Assembly: GCF_964340395.1 (NCBI RefSeq)
Contig: NC_135567.1
Span: 12,010,984-12,074,983, forward strand
Reading direction: 5' to 3'
Length of the DNA: 64,000 nt
Source: Glandiceps talaboti
Lineage: Eukaryota > Hemichordata > Enteropneusta > Spengelidae
Shown here piece by piece: positions 20,683 to 31,379 of this stretch (positions are counted from its first letter, which is position 1; each line of letters starts with the position of its first letter). Both the position numbers and the translations under genes were made by a program. Below the pieces are notes generated by a model, which was given only the letters and a program-made list of their open reading frames with translations, was not told where the DNA came from and made no database searches.

Positions 20683-22059
20683 GAGTGGGTGTTTTTACAT
20701 TTTGACCACTTGTGTAAGCTGTTAGAAACAACGGATCTGTATGTTACTGGTGAATATGAGTTGTATAAAGGGGTCACTAAGTGGATAGAGGCCAAGATGG
20801 CTACACAGAATACTGACGAATACATTGCCAAGTTGTTGCCACTAATTCGATTCCCCCATATGACACCTGAGCAGCTTGATTCTATTGAAAAATCGCAACT
20901 TTGTGAAAATAATACTTCGATTTTTGGGAAATATTTGTACGAGGCATTTAAATTCCACACAATGAGTGATAAGGCCACTTGTGAATTCACAGGTGTAAAG
21001 TTCGAACCGCGAATGTATGGATTCGATGTGAAGTCACAAAATGGATTGACAACATTAAATATTCGGTCTAATAACATCCCTGATTGTCAACCCCACAAGT
21101 ATGTATCAACCTTGAGTTCGCGACACGCAGTCAACGTACAGGCCAAGTTGGCTGGCTCACAGGCAAAGCGGGGACCACTACAGTACAGTTGGTCTCTGGC
21201 GATTAACAGTGTACAGATAGGGCAAAATAAACATCTTATTATGCAGTTTATTCCCGACGATCAAAACACTAATATGAAATACCGCCTCAACATCACTTTG
21301 AGAGAAATGTGGAGTCATGTGGAGTCATGATGGGTGAATGGTTAGCGTGACGGGCTTGGAATCTACAGGTTGCAGGTTCGAGCCCTGTCGCTGCCTGCTG
21401 TTTGTTTCTGAGTGGCTAAAGTCCTTGGGCAAGATTTGAACCACGACTGTGCTTCAGTCAACCCAGCTGTATAATTGGGGACCTGGTAGGATGTAGGTTG
21501 CAATGTGAAGGCTTTAATCCTATGCGCTGAAATGGCTGCAATGGATTGTATGCTCCCCGGGGAGTTGAGGAAGACTAAAGGGCCGTTGTGCCGTTCTGAT
21601 CCGAGCCAGGGGTAATAAATTGTAAAGCGCTTTGAGCACGGTGTGGGAAAGCGCTATATAAGAACCCAACATTATTATTAAATGGAGGTTAAGCAGGAAA
21701 TGCAGGGAGGGTGCCATTACGATCCCGGAACCGTCAAAAGGGGCTTTGTAAAAGGTGTCTTAAAATCTGATGGCATTGTTGGTAAATTTAAATCTCATGT
21801 AGCTTCATTCAATTCACAGAAATCTCCTGATCAAGTAAGGGTTACTACGTGGTTAAAAGAGATATATGAGCAACAGAAACAACAACAGCAACAGCAACAG
21901 CAACAATTTGGGTCGCACTTCGGAGGCTTTAGCAGTTATGCGAGAACAAGCATCCCCTGGCGTCAACGGAATTCAGCAAATGCTGTTCTGTGCGCATTCC
22001 TAGATTTTAATGATTCTCAGAACCTTTCAATCTCCACATGTATATTTGCATATCAGTGA
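20683..22059 (+). pseudogene. BTB-BACK copy 3: 5'-truncated and split by a SINE
   Basis: Near-identical copy of gene 2 from mid-BACK (EWV.LHFDHLCKLLETTDLY) onward. The BTB domain and first half of BACK are missing at the LINE junction, and a SINE interrupts the frame after NITLREM, giving a stop at about 21330. The rest resumes at AAATGGAGGTTAAGC (21680) and ends ISTCIFAYQ. The Gln stretch is longer and purer than in gene 2, and a 6-bp in-frame deletion lies near the end. It cannot encode a full protein. Confidence 0.93.
21310..21679 (+). mobile_element. tRNA-derived SINE inserted in BTB copy 3
   Basis: Flanked by AAATG on both sides (21305-21309 and 21680-21684), the site being uninterrupted in gene 2. 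The head has A-box-like TGGTTAGCGTG (21339) and B-box GGTTCGAGCCC (21375), the middle has CTCCCCGGGGAGTTGAGGAA, and the 3' end has AAAGCGCTATATAAGAACCC followed by ATT repeats. About 370 bp. The 3' end would be expected to match a partner LINE. Confidence 0.92.
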
Positions 22060-22773
22060 CAAACTAATAACAGCACAGATAAGATACTAACAGAATTTTA
22101 AATTTATGTATTTTATATCTTTCATGCAGTAACCATCAGTCAATGAAAGAATACTAATTAGATACATTTAGTAAGTTAGATTTAGTTTTATCAAAAACTG
22201 AAGCAATAGACAAATATAAATCTTCAAGTAAAAAAATGTTCCCTTAAAACGGTATTTGTAGTTAGTCAGGCTGAGAAAGTGCTCATGGCAATACAGCGGA
22301 CTGTAACAATTATTACAAGTACTGCACCAGAAGCCGGAATAATGAACCATATTTTGAAGATTACTGTGTGCCATACTCTATGTCAGATTCTCAGAAATAG
22401 AGAAATCCAGGAGCCAAATATAATTACAAAACGATTATAACACGAAATCGAAATTTTATCAGCAGAAACCAAATACAATGTGTCACTTTAATATTTTGAG
22501 AAATTTCTATGACTAGATTGAATGTCTATTCATTTGAGTATGGAAGGGTACAAGCCTGTGAAAAGAAACCATTTTTAGTCACAAGATAATATATATTACT
22601 TACTTTTCATGAATATAGTTTAATCAATATAAAACAAAGTATTGATTTGTATTATTTCACCAGTTGGTCGACCATAAAAAGTTAATGTGATTACTTGTAG
22701 GGGTGTTATTTGAATAACGATATTGGTATCAACATATGTAATTTGAATATTAGCTTTTATAATTCAAATAAGC

Positions 22774-22779
22774 AATAAA
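22774..22779 (+). terminator. Conserved AATAAA signal of BTB copy 3
   Basis: AAGCAATAAAGTGAATTTTC is the duplicate of the signal at 13911. It is a candidate polyadenylation site, retained although the gene is broken. Confidence 0.5.
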
Positions 22780-22907
22780 GTGAATTTTCTCCAGAATTGA
22801 ATCACTTCAATTTTTGGTAGGATTGTGTGTAATATTGTTGAAATGTTTACAATAAAGGTATATAGGTATGGTACAGCTTTACAAATTTGAAGTAGAAGTA
22901 GGACATC

Positions 22908-23094
<187 letters not shown>

Positions 23095-23269
23095 ACGATT
23101 AGGACAATCGTGAGGAGACAGAAAAGTGTAAAAGCTATTGTACAGATAAAATATACTTTTATCAACTAAGGGTTCTAGAGATGTTCAACGGATATTGATT
23201 TAATCGACATTTTGGTCATATGAATATGAAACCCTGACCATTACAGGTGATTTCCCCAGATACTATAAA

Positions 23270-23465
23270 TGACGGGTGCTCACTCAGCGACATAGTAAAC
23301 AGAAGGTGTGTCTCTAATAGTATGTACAGTTTGCATCGACAGGTACACAGTAATATAATTGTTCGTCATCATACACGTCCCGTCTGTGACGTCTTGACCG
23401 TCTAAATCAAGGCGATCAACGCTGACAACAACATTAATTACTGTGACATAACAATTAATTGTTTT
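23270..23465 (+). promoter_or_regulatory. Exon-1-like block without donor (duplicate of 14335)
   Basis: Same truncated block as at 14335-14530, differing by a few bases (GTGACATAACAAT against GTGACGTTAACAAT). It came with the segmental duplication. Confidence 0.5.
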
Positions 23466-23813
23466 CGGTAAGAAGGCTATATCTCAAGAATGCACGCTTC
23501 AAATTCTGTATAACTTGGTACATACATTTGCGATACCAAAGTGCATCTGTCTTAAAAATGTTATCGATTTAGCTTTTAGTTTTAATACTTTATTGGCATA
23601 TTTCGGTAATTAGACGCAGTGGACACACAAAGGAAAGTTGTTTCTGGTCAGAAAACGTTCCCTAAAGGGGTGTGACGACGTGAATTGTTCATGACTTACT
23701 TTGGCAGTTGTCTTCCCTGAAGTAGCAATTACAGTAGGGAGAGTTATTTTGTGTTTCCCTTGGATCTGCATTCTGCATTGGCTGAACATTGGTTGGCTGG
23801 CTGGTTGATTGGT

Positions 23814-23934
23814 TGATTGATTAAATGATTGGTTGGTTGGCTGGCTGGCTGGCTGGCTGGCTGGCCCTGCTGGCTGGCTGGCTGGTTGGCTGGTTGGCTG
23901 GCTGGCGCTACTAGCTGGCTAGCTGGCTGGCTGG

Positions 23935-23995
<61 letters not shown>

Positions 23996-24210
23996 TGTTT
24001 GAGTGAGTGAGTGAGTGAGTGAGTGAGTGAGTGAGTGAGTGAGTGAGTGAGTGAGTGAGTGAGTGAGTGAGTGAGTGAGTGAGTGAGTGAGTGAGTGAGT
24101 GAGTGAGTGAGTGAGTGAGTGAGTGAGTGAGTGAGTGAGTGAGTGAGTGAGTGAGTGAGTGAGTGAGTGAGTGAGTGAGTGAGTGAGTGAGTGAGTGAGT
24201 GAGTGAGTGA
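23814..24210. repeat. (GGCT)/(GATT)n/(GAGT)n array
   Basis: Duplicate of 14850-15240 with a longer GAGT tract (about 24000-24210). It abuts a second LINE tail. Confidence 0.95.
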
Positions 24211-24773
24211 GTTGTTGTTGTTGTTGTTGTTTCTTTATTCCTCCTCAAAGAGAAGAGTTACAACTCAGTTCACAAATATACAAAAAACAAAATAATAAAT
24301 AAATAACTATAGAGTGCATGACTTCATTAGTCAGTTAAACGATAAACTTAAGGATTTTATCTTGAATATTTCCTATTTGTTCGGTTGCTGAAATTTATAC
24401 TTACTGTCTTCTAAAAAATTGACAGTAAGAAATAGGAGTGTGACGAGACATCATAATCCAATCAAAAGTCTAAGCATGTGTCTATAAGCTTATAGACTAT
24501 ATCTTGAAATATTTCCCATTCGTATGGTTGCTGAAAGTGTTTTTTGCTATTTTCTAAGATGCTGATAGTAAAATCAACTTCATTTAAGTTGTACAAACGT
24601 ACAGCAAAGTTAACGTTGATATTATCAAACATAGTTGACCAGAAAATGTCTCTTCGTACAGCCGTATTACGACATGAAGTCAATAAATGAGTTAGATAAT
24701 CTCCAACGAGCTCTTGGCATTTAGAACATTCAGTTTGTCCTAAAGAGGCTAGGATTTTCATTATTTTGCAAAA
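24211..24773 (-). mobile_element. 5'-truncated LINE 3' end of the same family, diverged
   Basis: Minus strand: the end of ORF2 (24462-24779 frame) reads KIMKILASLGQTECSKC and then LTHLLTSC, with the same C-x2-C-x9-H-x4-C motif, followed by a 3'UTR and the tail GAATAAAGAAACAACAACAA. The protein is only about half identical to the full LINE at 15240, while the flanking duplicated DNA is nearly identical. It is therefore a separate insertion of a different subfamily. Confidence 0.88.
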
Positions 24774-24840
24774 AAGCATTGATCAGAAATCAATACCGAC
24801 CGCCCGCCCGATTGATTGATTGATCGATCGATCGATCGAT

Positions 24841-24897
<57 letters not shown>

Positions 24898-24993
24898 GCT
24901 AGGCCAATCAACAGATATACACACGTGCCTACGTACATGCCGTACATACATACATACATACATACATACATACATACATACATACATACATAC
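24774..24993. repeat. Copy of receptor last-intron DNA with (GATC)/(GATT)n and (CATA)n
   Basis: AAAGCATTGATCAGAAATCA, then GACC/GATC/GATT units, then GGATGCTAGGCCAATCAACA, GATATACACACGTGCCTACG and CATA units. The same order is at 53786-54200 in the receptor gene. It shows that a piece of that gene was copied into the BTB array. Confidence 0.75.
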
Positions 24994-25059
24994 GTACTTT
25001 GCTCTGAAACACTACCCAAAAAATTAGTTCGCCAGGTATCATTAATTTGTGTGAATGAG

Positions 25060-25256
25060 GGCAGGGACATGGTAAACGGTAGGTGTGTCTCTATAGCAAC
25101 GACCTACACCAATGGAATTGTGGGTCAACATGCCACGTCTGTGACGTCGTGATCATCAAAACGAAAGAGATCAACGCTTACAACAACATCTGGTTTTTTG
25201 TGTAGGAAACAACATTACAGACGGGGAATTCATTTAACTCCTGTGTCTTATAAAAG
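25060..25256 (+). promoter_or_regulatory. Noncoding exon 1 block of the 27990 BTB gene
   Basis: Contains GGTGTGTCTCTATAGCAACG, GAATTGTGGGTCAACATG, GTCTGTGACGTCGTGATCAT, AAAACGAAAGAGATCAACGC and ends CTTATAAAAG|GTAAGTGAAAG, a near-ideal splice donor. A CRE-like core (TGACGTC) and an AANNGAAA core are visible. The left edge is a similarity limit. Confidence 0.65.
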
Positions 25257-26186
25257 GTAAGTGAAAGACAATTATCAATGTCTACTACTGAACACATACT
25301 GTAGTGCTAAAACACCGTTCTTATCAAGTTCAAAATGAACAGGCGACTAGGTATCTAGTAGGTAACGTATGTAAGTTGGTTAAGTGAGACAGTATCAAAC
25401 TGTAGGATTTTTGGTTAATTTTGCAATTCTTACCAGTAACTGACGTCAAAATGAGATCGCCGAATTAGCTGAGTGACGTCATGGGTCTGTGAGAGAGTGT
25501 CTAGACAAGGATAGAGTTTTCACTGCTACTTTAAATGCTATAACGTATATGGGAGTTTTTGTTTTATTGTATCAATAATATGCTTACTGCAACCGTTGGA
25601 CTCCAATCACAACAGCATATTTTCCACTTGTAAGGGTAAGGCGTTACAAGAATTCGGATTTTTAGAAATTTGGTGAGCCTGATGCCCAAAAGCCGTAGAT
25701 TTTTACTTACTGCTTTTATTTGTCAGACTGGCAGCTTTACCTGGAAAAACACCCCCTTTCTTTACGTGTAACGTTATTTTTTTGATGAGCTGTTTTTATT
25801 TCGCCGAATTAGCTAATTTTTAACTTAAACATATCGATTGATCTACAGACTGAACTCGTGGGTCTGTGGTTGACCTTAGAACCTTATGATGGCGTTATCA
25901 ACATTTTTTATCAATTCTGATTGTTTTTTTATATCCAACAGGAGAGGGCGTACTTGTACTGGTACATTTCCCGTCGATACACTGCATTACCGAAAATATA
26001 TAAATACTAACTGTAGAAAATAACACACTGAGGTATGTATGTAAGACCACGATGATTCAGTACATGCCATGTTTTAACAAGCATATATGCCGACTGGGTA
26101 ACAGTATTGGAAACAGGTTTAGCTTTGTAATAATATATACCAAATAGGTTATTTATATCTCCCATAAGGGGAGGTTATGTTGTGCT

Positions 26187-26236
<50 letters not shown>

Positions 26237-26744
26237 CGTCCATCTGTCTGTGTTTGTGTGTCTGTCTGTGGCCACGATATCTCAAAAGCTACTGCGTCGA
26301 TTCTAATGAAACTCACTACACTACTTTCATAATGGAATGATGGTAAACATCAAATGAACATATGAAACATTTGCATAATTAATTACTTTCGGTAATTAGG
26401 CTACATCTTAGAAATTCCTAGTTCAATAACAATATAATTTGGTAAATATGCTAACAATAACACAGTGCATATGTCTTATACAGTTTGTTGATGAAGCTTA
26501 CTTTTAATGAATAATTTGCATAATTAATTATTTTCATTAATTAGGCAATATCTTAAGAAAGAAAGCTTCATATAATTTGGTACATATATCAACCATTATA
26601 ATGCGTACCTGTCCTATGAATTTTATTCATATTGCTTTAACTTTTAATAAGTAATTTGAATAAATAATGATTTTCGGCTATTAAGCTATATCTTAATAAT
26701 GCGCACTTCAAATTGCACATAATTTGGCATAAGACCAATGAACT

Positions 26745-27170
26745 ACCCCGTATATCCAATTGCCTTGATATTTGGTGGGGACATTACTTCGGGTGTGTAG
26801 ATGAGAAATTGTTCAAATAAAAATGATTGCATCAGAGATGTACGATGTGCATTTTGGGTCAAAAAATGTGATTTTTGGTAAATAAAAAACCCCTTGAACT
26901 CTAAAAATACTTGACAGATTGGCCTGAAATTTGATGGGAATGTTCTCAGGGGCATGTTTATTTACATTTGTTCATGATGTGATGATTCCATTAGTGATAT
27001 GCAAATTAGGACAAATATAGCTTTTTGGTCAAAGGTCTTTAATCCAAAACTACTAAGCAGATTGGACTGAAATTTGATGTGGATGCTTCTGGGGTGTATA
27101 GATAGAGAAATATCAAGCATATAATTATCTCATGAGTGATATGCAAATTACGTGTAAAAATGTGGAGTTT
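26745..27170. repeat. Diverged ~100-150 bp repeats in intron
   Basis: Three to four imperfect copies share a core like AGATTGGACTGAAATTTGAT, then a GG-rich CTTCTGGGGTG and AGTGATATGCAAATTA. An old tandem repeat; unit borders are uncertain. Confidence 0.55.
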
Positions 27171-27269
27171 AGTCAAAAACTTAAATCTCAGAAAGTAATA
27201 TGTAAATGAGACTAAAACTTGGTGAGATGTTACTAGAAGTATTATTCTACAGATTTTCTGTAAAATATT

Positions 27270-27735
27270 TTGGCCCTAACAACAATGACCACGCCCATAG
27301 CAACAAGAAAATGGCAGTGTATTTTGGTCACATAAAATCATCAGGTAGGCAAGTGAGTAAACATTCAAAAATGTATGTAATATCCTTAGCAACCATGACC
27401 ATGGCCAAAGCAAAAGCCAAAATGTGGTGTATTTCACAAAGATAACAATAGGGTTTTTAGACAAGTGAACAAACATTCAAAAAATGTTGCAAATGTACCT
27501 ACGAACAAGACCATGCCGATAGCAACAGCCACATTATCACACATATCACAAAGATAACAACAGAGATTAATAGACAATTGATATGCCTAGCAACAGGAAC
27601 ACGCCTATGGCAACAGCCAAACAATCAGGTATATGCAAAGATAACGAAATGCATTAATAGACAAATCAATAAACATTCGAAAAATGTATTTAAATGTGCC
27701 TAGCAACAAAACCACACCCATAGCAACAGCCATTT
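27270..27735. repeat. Four ~110-bp tandem repeats
   Basis: Each unit has ACCACGCCCATAGCAACAG, then CACAAAGATAACAA, AGACAAGTGA and AAACATTCAAAAAATGT. Copies are diverged by substitutions and small gaps. It lies just before the BTB coding exon. Confidence 0.75.
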
Positions 27736-27989
27736 GACAAACTATTTTTCTCACTACATAAATGCCTTATATTTAAAGTAACACATACTGATTTAAAATT
27801 GAGTGTACTGTCCGAATCAATTATCAATTACCATATGGAACTAAACTGTTGACGTCGCCTCTAATATTACGCTCAATAGTAAAAACCCGGTAAATATGAC
27901 TGGAAGCACATAATTTGAATATAACGCCTAGTATAATTATGATACATCCTTATAATGTCGAATATTTTGATTAATTACAGTTCAAAGCA

Positions 27990-29510
27990 ATGGCAACCAG
28001 CGCTCAAGACCAATCATCCCAAGAAACAGTTGGTTCAATTGAATCTTTTGTAACCAACCTATCCACAAATCTATTCAACAACTCTGACCTCAGTGACGTA
28101 ATCCTAAAAGTCGGGGCAAAGAAGTATCATTCCCATAAGTTCCTGCTGGCCAATTTCAGTGACGTTTTACGTACCATGTTGGTGGAAGGCCGCTGGGCAG
28201 ATGCCAAGAAACCTGTCGTTACTTTAGAGGAGACACCAGAATGTGTTAAAGTATTTGATAGATTTTTAAGATTCATGTATTGTGGTCAGATAGATTTAGA
28301 TATTAATAGTGTTGTACCTTTATTATCTTTATCAGATAAATACAACGTTCAACAGATTAAGTCTTTATGTGAAGATTACATGGTTAGACAAGTCGAAAAT
28401 TACAGCAATGTAAACGGGGCTTTAAAGTGGTGGAAGTTTGCAGAAGGTTTTAGTTTAGGAAGTTTGTCCAAAAGTTGCTTTGAATTGATTTGTGAAAATT
28501 TAGATGAGGCGTTAGTTTCCAAAGAGTGGGTGGGTTTACACTTTGATCATTTGTGTAAGCTATTAGAAACAACGGATCTGTATGTTACTGATGAGTATGA
28601 GTTATATAAGAGGGTTGCTAAGTGGATAGAGGCCAAGATGACTACACAGAATACTGACGAATACATTGCCAAGTTGTTGCCACTAATTCGTTTCCCCCAT
28701 ATGACACCTGAGCAGCTGGATGCTGTTGAAAATTCTCAACTTTGCCAAAATAATATCTCGAAATTTGGAACATTTTTGTACGAGGCATTTAAATTCCACA
28801 CAATGGGTGATAAGGCGACAGTGAAATTCATGGGTGTGAAGTTTCAACCAAGAATGTATGGATTTGATGGGAAATCACAAGATGGGTCGACAAATTTAGA
28901 TATTTGGTCTGCTCACTTCCCTTATTGTCAATCCCATCAGTATCTACAGAACGTCAATTGTTCATACACTGTCAATGTACAGAGCAAGTTTGCTGGATCT
29001 CAGGCAAAAGAGGACCTAGTCCAGTACAGCTGGTCTCTGGCGATTAACAGTGTACAGATAGAGCAAAACAAATATCTTATTTTGCAGTTTATGCCAGACA
29101 TTGAAAACACTAATATGAAATACCGCCTCAACGTCACTCTAAGAGAACAGGAGGTGAAGCAAAAGATGCGGGAGCCCGCGATTTATTGCTCTCCTGTGAC
29201 CGACATAAATAATATGCAAAGGGGCACTGTAAAGGGAATCTTAAAATCAGAAGGCATTGTTGGTAAATCTAAACCACACGTAGCCTCGTTAAAGTCACAG
29301 AAAAGTTCTGATCAAACAAGGGTTACTACGTGGTTGAAGGAGATATATGAGCAACAGATAACACAGAAGGGTGAATATAGGAGAAGACACAGCTACGCGG
29401 TCAATGCTTGGGGTCAACAAAATCCAGAAAATGCCATTCTGTGTGCATTTCTAAGCTTAAAGGAATCTCAGGATCTTTCAATCACTACACGAATCTTTGT
29501 ATATCATTAA
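27990..29510 (+). CDS. BTB-BACK protein 4 (class A C-terminus)
   Basis: Predicted protein of 506 residues. The start MATSAQDQSS lies 9 nt after TTAATTACAG. BTB at about 25-135 (LSDVILKVGAKKYHSHKFLL), BACK at about 140-250 (WWKFAEGFSLGSLSKSCFEL, ending YELYKRVAKWIEA), class A C-terminus (YSWSLAINSVQIEQNKYLIL, MKYRLNVTLREQEVKQKM) with an insertion around YCSPVTDINN and the end DLSITTRIFVYH. The BTB variant (KKYHSHKF) matches protein 1 although its C-terminus is of the other class. A SINE fragment lies in the 3' flank. AATAAA at 30790. Confidence 0.9.
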   Translation: MATSAQDQSSQETVGSIESFVTNLSTNLFNNSDLSDVILKVGAKKYHSHKFLLANFSDVLRTMLVEGRWADAKKPVVTLEETPECVKVFDRFLRFMYCGQIDLDINSVVPLLSLSDKYNVQQIKSLCEDYMVRQVENYSNVNGALKWWKFAEGFSLGSLSKSCFELICENLDEALVSKEWVGLHFDHLCKLLETTDLYVTDEYELYKRVAKWIEAKMTTQNTDEYIAKLLPLIRFPHMTPEQLDAVENSQLCQNNISKFGTFLYEAFKFHTMGDKATVKFMGVKFQPRMYGFDGKSQDGSTNLDIWSAHFPYCQSHQYLQNVNCSYTVNVQSKFAGSQAKEDLVQYSWSLAINSVQIEQNKYLILQFMPDIENTNMKYRLNVTLREQEVKQKMREPAIYCSPVTDINNMQRGTVKGILKSEGIVGKSKPHVASLKSQKSSDQTRVTTWLKEIYEQQITQKGEYRRRHSYAVNAWGQQNPENAILCAFLSLKESQDLSITTRIFVYH

Positions 29511-29566
29511 CATTGTATGCAGTCAATGGCAGTGAGTTCTAAGTTTCCATGTCAAAGGACAAATAC

Positions 29567-29775
29567 AATAATGATAATGATGTTGGGTTCTTATATAACT
29601 TTTTCCCACGCCGTGCTCAAAGTGCTTTACGATTGTTATTACCCCTGGCTCGGATCAGAACAGCACAACGGCTCTTTAGTCTTCCTCAACTCCCCGGGGA
29701 GCATACAATCCATTGCAGCCATTTAAGTGCATAGGATAAAAGCCTTGACATTGCAACCCACATCCTACCAGGTCC
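29567..29775 (-). mobile_element. 5'-truncated SINE in the 3' flank of gene 4
   Basis: Reverse-strand match to the SINE at 21310: ATT-type tail, then AAGAACCCAACATC, AAAGCGCTTTGAG-like and CTCCCCGGGGAGTTGAGGAA, ending at GGACCTGGTAGGATG. The tRNA-like head is missing. Confidence 0.88.
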
Positions 29776-30895
29776 ATATAAATACCAATAGAAAGTCAAA
29801 TAAGTAGTTATAATATGTATTAACCGTTCATTTTCATTCAATGAGACAAAACTAAATTGATACTTTAAGTAACATCATAGATTTTGATTTTATACAAACT
29901 TAAGCTGTAGAAACGACACGTCTTAAAGAAAACATTGCATTTGCATTGCTAAAATACAAGTAGGAATAATGTGTATGGTAAAAAAGATTATTTATATGTT
30001 AATCAAAAATACTTTTTCTTCGTTCGCCCAAGGAAAATACTCATGCCCTAAAGAGCCTTTGTCACTACACGTCGTAAGACAAATGAAGAAAATTTTTGGA
30101 GAATTACATAATTATACCAGCGCCAAGTAAAGTAATGGCAATTTTGAACGTTTAGACTTATATTTCGAACACAGCAAATCCAGTGACGTAGACACGTATT
30201 GTTGTGACGTAGAACAACAACAAATTCAATATTGTTTTTGTTCAACCTAGCGTTTGGATACGGTGTAAGAGATGCATGCGCAGCAGAAGACAGCACAATG
30301 TCTCATATTTTGAATAATCGCAATCTGAAACTAACTAGAGATGACTGTATATAATATCATACTCTATACCAGATTCATAGAAATGTAGAAATACAACGAC
30401 CAAATATTATTTCAAAAAAAATTATAACACTTTTTGTAACATGCTATAAAAATCATCAGACGAAATTTTAGAGACATAAATACCGATACTGTGAGTTTGT
30501 TTAATGCTTGATGAAGTTTTACTATGGGTAGATTGAACATGTCTATTCACTTGTGTCAGATAGGTATAAGCCTGTGCCTAGAAACTCTATTTAGTCCGAA
30601 GATAGTGTATTACTAGTTTTCATGAATATGGTTGTAAAAGGTTAAAAAAGGCACAGGAATTTATGATATTCATCCTGTGGTCTGATCCAAAATACTATAA
30701 TGTGATTACTTATACGGATGTAGTTTTGATAAGAATATTGGTATCAAAATCTGTAGTTTTGAATGTTAATTATCACAACGCAAATAAGCAATAAAGTTGA
30801 TTTTCGCCAGATCATTTCAAGGTATTTGTAAGATTGTATGTATTTCTGTTATAATCCAACATATACAACCTACAAAATTTCACAGAAGTAGAAGA
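29776..30895 (+). other. 3' flank of gene 4, AATAAA at 30790
   Basis: No coding signal. The part near 30120-30300 (AATGGCAATTTTGAACGTTT, CAGTGACGTAGACACG) is repeated near 40530-40720, and in reverse orientation near 53040-53140. AAATAAGCAATAAAGTTGAT is the conserved candidate polyadenylation signal. Confidence 0.55.
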
Positions 30896-30901
30896 CATCC
30901 A

Positions 30902-30974
30902 ATGTACATACATGCATACATACATACATACATACATACATACATACATACATACATACATACATACATACATA
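30902..30974. repeat. (CATA)n microsatellite
   Basis: CATA units in the same place relative to the next exon 1 as the arrays at 14089, 23030 and 41262. Confidence 0.95.
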
Positions 30975-31184
30975 CGATTAGGCCAATCGTGAGGAGAAGG
31001 AAAATGCAAAAGCTATCGTACGTATGAAATATAATTCTATCAACTAAGGGTGACGAAAGTCTAAGTTTTACAGATGTCAAACGAATATTGAACTGAGAGA
31101 TATTATAATCATATCAATATGAAGCAGTAACCAAAAGATATTTTTAATGGAAATTATGCATTCAGAGACAAAGTATTAAAACAG

Positions 31185-31379
31185 AAGGTGTGTCTCTAAT
31201 AGTATGTATTGTAAAAACTCGACAGGTACACCGTGGAGGAATTGTGGGTACACATACACGTCCTGTCTGTGACGTCATGACCATCTAAACAAAAGCGATC
31301 AACCCTTACGACAACATCAGTTACTGTGATGTTAAAAATCAGTACAGAAGGCGATTTTACTCCCTGTGTCATATAAAAG
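31185..31379 (+). promoter_or_regulatory. Noncoding exon 1 block of the 33247 BTB gene
   Basis: AGAAGGTGTGTCTCTAATAG, GGAATTGTGGGTACACATAC, a full palindromic TGACGTCA (in CTGTGACGTCATGACC), AAAAGCGATCAACCCTTACG, and ATATAAAAG|GTAAGTGAGAG. The block has the complete CRE core. Confidence 0.66.

Larger units (their letters stand above)
25257..27980 (+). other. Intron 1 of the 27990 gene
   Basis: From GTAAGTG to TTAATTACAG. It holds a CTGT array (26187-26232) followed by GGCCACGATATCTCAAAAGC, AT-rich repeated blocks near 26380-27170, and a tandem repeat at 27270-27735. Parts (26100-26230 and 26730-26870) match the intron of the 49920 gene. Confidence 0.6.

Noticed and set aside
21310-21390. A functional tRNA gene
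   Set aside because: A and B boxes are present, but the sequence continues into a SINE body with target-site duplication, and the cloverleaf is not kept.
25249-25257. TATAAAAG as a TATA box (also at 31373 and 47883)
   Set aside because: It overlaps the last bases before a near-ideal donor GTAAGTG and is TTTTAAAAG or TGTAAG in other units, so it is better read as the exon end; promoter use is not excluded.
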